Positions 4,658 through 5,439 of a DNA stretch of 5,439 nucleotides are shown one piece after another (the first letter of the stretch is position 1; every line of letters begins with the position of its first letter). Both the position numbers and the translations under genes were made by a program. The notes beneath the pieces were generated by a model. It saw only the letters and a program-made list of their open reading frames with translations, searched no databases and was not told the origin of the DNA. This stretch comes from Desulfobacteraceae bacterium (GTDB taxonomy: Bacteria > Desulfobacterota > Desulfobacteria > Desulfobacterales > Desulfatirhabdiaceae), in contig DAIEFO010000102.1 of the NCBI GenBank assembly GCA_027325475.1, positions 2,232-7,670 on the forward strand, read 5' to 3'.

Positions 4658-5439
4658 TCAGACGATCTCTGTAAGCTTTTCGGCCTTTTGCACATTGACC
4701 AGACAGGCTTTCAGCTCGTAGATCGTTGTGTTGGGGTCGGCCACCGATGGCGTCAGCCGATTGGTGGCATCGCCACACTTTTGAGTGGTCCAGCCATAAC
4801 AAAACGGCATGCCGATCAGATGAACCGTCTTACCCTGAACCGTGAATGGCCGTATCCGTACAGTGACCATGGCAATGGCTTCAACTCTGCCACGGACGTT
4901 TTCCACAATGACGCCATCTCCGTTCTGAATACCTTTTTCCTTGGCCAGTTCCTGGCTCATTTCCACATAGAGCCCCGGCTCCGCCTCAAGCAGATTGGGG
5001 ACATTACGGGTTTCTCCGCCGCCGCACCAGTGCTCGGTAAGGCTGTAGGTGGTCAGCACAATGGGATAGGCCGGATCGCCGGGTTTGGCCAATTTGTCCA
5101 ACTCGCTCGATACAGACTTGTACATCGGGCTGCTGAGCTGAGCCGAAAACGGATGAGAGGTCACGGGCGTTTCCACAGGTTCATAATGCTCCGGGAATGG
5201 CCCGTCCACACGGCCCGGTCCAAAGAGGGCGCCAAACCCCATGGGCTGCATGATGAAAGGATACTTGCCATCTTTATCGGCCATGGGAGGCCATGGCCCG
5301 TCCGGTACATCTCCGACCCATTTGCCATCCTGCCAGGCGATCAGGGCCTTATCCGGATTCCAGGGTTTGCCGGTGGTATCCACCGAAGCGCGGTTGTAAA
5401 TGATGCGGCGGTTGACAGGCCAGCACCAGGCCCAGTTGG
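4658..5439 (-). CDS. fdhA: Formate dehydrogenase alpha (catalytic, molybdopterin) subunit, C-terminal part only
   Basis: The reading frame is open to the right edge, so only the last 259 residues of a roughly 1000-residue subunit are seen; the 5' part is outside. FdhA oxidises formate to CO2 (or the reverse) at a W/Mo-bis-MGD centre. The visible part begins NWAWCWPVNRRIIYNRAS, continues with GKPWNPDKA and a Gly/Pro-rich WPPMADKDGKYPF section, then enters the molybdopterin-dinucleotide-binding domain (about residue 125 onward of the fragment): TTYSLTEHWCGGGETRNVPN, LYVEMS, NGDGVIVENVRGRVEA, GMPFCYGWTT and GDATNRLTPSVADPNT, followed by a short tail. These are typical of the D. gigas/FdnG-like formate dehydrogenases. 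The active-site Cys/SeCys, [4Fe-4S] motif and Tat signal would lie upstream and cannot be checked here. It is the first visible gene of fdhA-fdhB-fdhE. A GTG at 5383 is internal, not the start. Confidence 0.96.
   Translation of the reverse strand, partial: NWAWCWPVNRRIIYNRASVDTTGKPWNPDKALIAWQDGKWVGDVPDGPWPPMADKDGKYPFIMQPMGFGALFGPGRVDGPFPEHYEPVETPVTSHPFSAQLSSPMYKSVSSELDKLAKPGDPAYPIVLTTYSLTEHWCGGGETRNVPNLLEAEPGLYVEMSQELAKEKGIQNGDGVIVENVRGRVEAIAMVTVRIRPFTVQGKTVHLIGMPFCYGWTTQKCGDATNRLTPSVADPNTTIYELKACLVNVQKAEKLTEIV

Noticed and set aside
5381..5383. GTG as the start of a 241-residue gene
   Set aside because: The same frame continues open to the window edge and encodes conserved FdhA residues upstream (WCWPVNRRIIYNRAS), so the GTG is internal and the gene is simply cut by the window.

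Overview
The window looks like chromosomal DNA of a strictly anaerobic, sulfate-reducer-like member of the Desulfobacterota (former Deltaproteobacteria). The main clue is a two-subunit formate dehydrogenase whose beta subunit matches the soluble Desulfovibrio gigas type in cysteine pattern and flanking motifs, followed by the maturation gene fdhE. Base composition looks moderate and fairly even. I saw no sign of mobile elements, CRISPR, tRNA or rRNA. Taxonomy is inferred from protein character only.

Layout, left to right. (1) 1-322, minus strand: a RidA/YjgF-family gene whose 3' end lies outside the window. (2) 323-622: an AT-rich divergent intergenic region with a candidate promoter for ridA, a weaker one for the rightward gene, and a short direct repeat. 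(3) 623-826, plus strand: a 67-residue two-helix membrane protein of the DUF2892 (YgaP transmembrane-like) family. (4) 843-871: an inverted repeat between convergent genes, a candidate terminator. (5) 878-2733, minus strand: a compact three-gene operon, DUF1992 (YhdN/DnaJC28-like), a SHOCT-domain membrane protein and D-alanine-D-alanine ligase (ddl). A perfect sigma70-type promoter (TTGACA, 17 bp, TATAAT) lies just upstream of it. (6) 2822-5439, minus strand: the formate dehydrogenase cluster, read as fdhA (C-terminal part only), fdhB and fdhE. A strong GC-rich hairpin sits between fdhB and fdhE.

How the genes work together: FdhA carries the W/Mo-bis-MGD active site and FdhB relays electrons through three [4Fe-4S] clusters. 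FdhE is a cytoplasmic zinc-ribbon/rubredoxin-like accessory protein needed to make active formate dehydrogenase. The adjoining operon is separate in function. Ddl makes the D-Ala-D-Ala dipeptide for peptidoglycan, and its two co-transcribed partners have no firmly known role. RidA clears reactive enamine/imine intermediates.

I see no clearly new biological system. The points most worth a second look are the DUF1992-SHOCT-ddl operon, its unusually perfect promoter, and the intercistronic hairpin ahead of fdhE.
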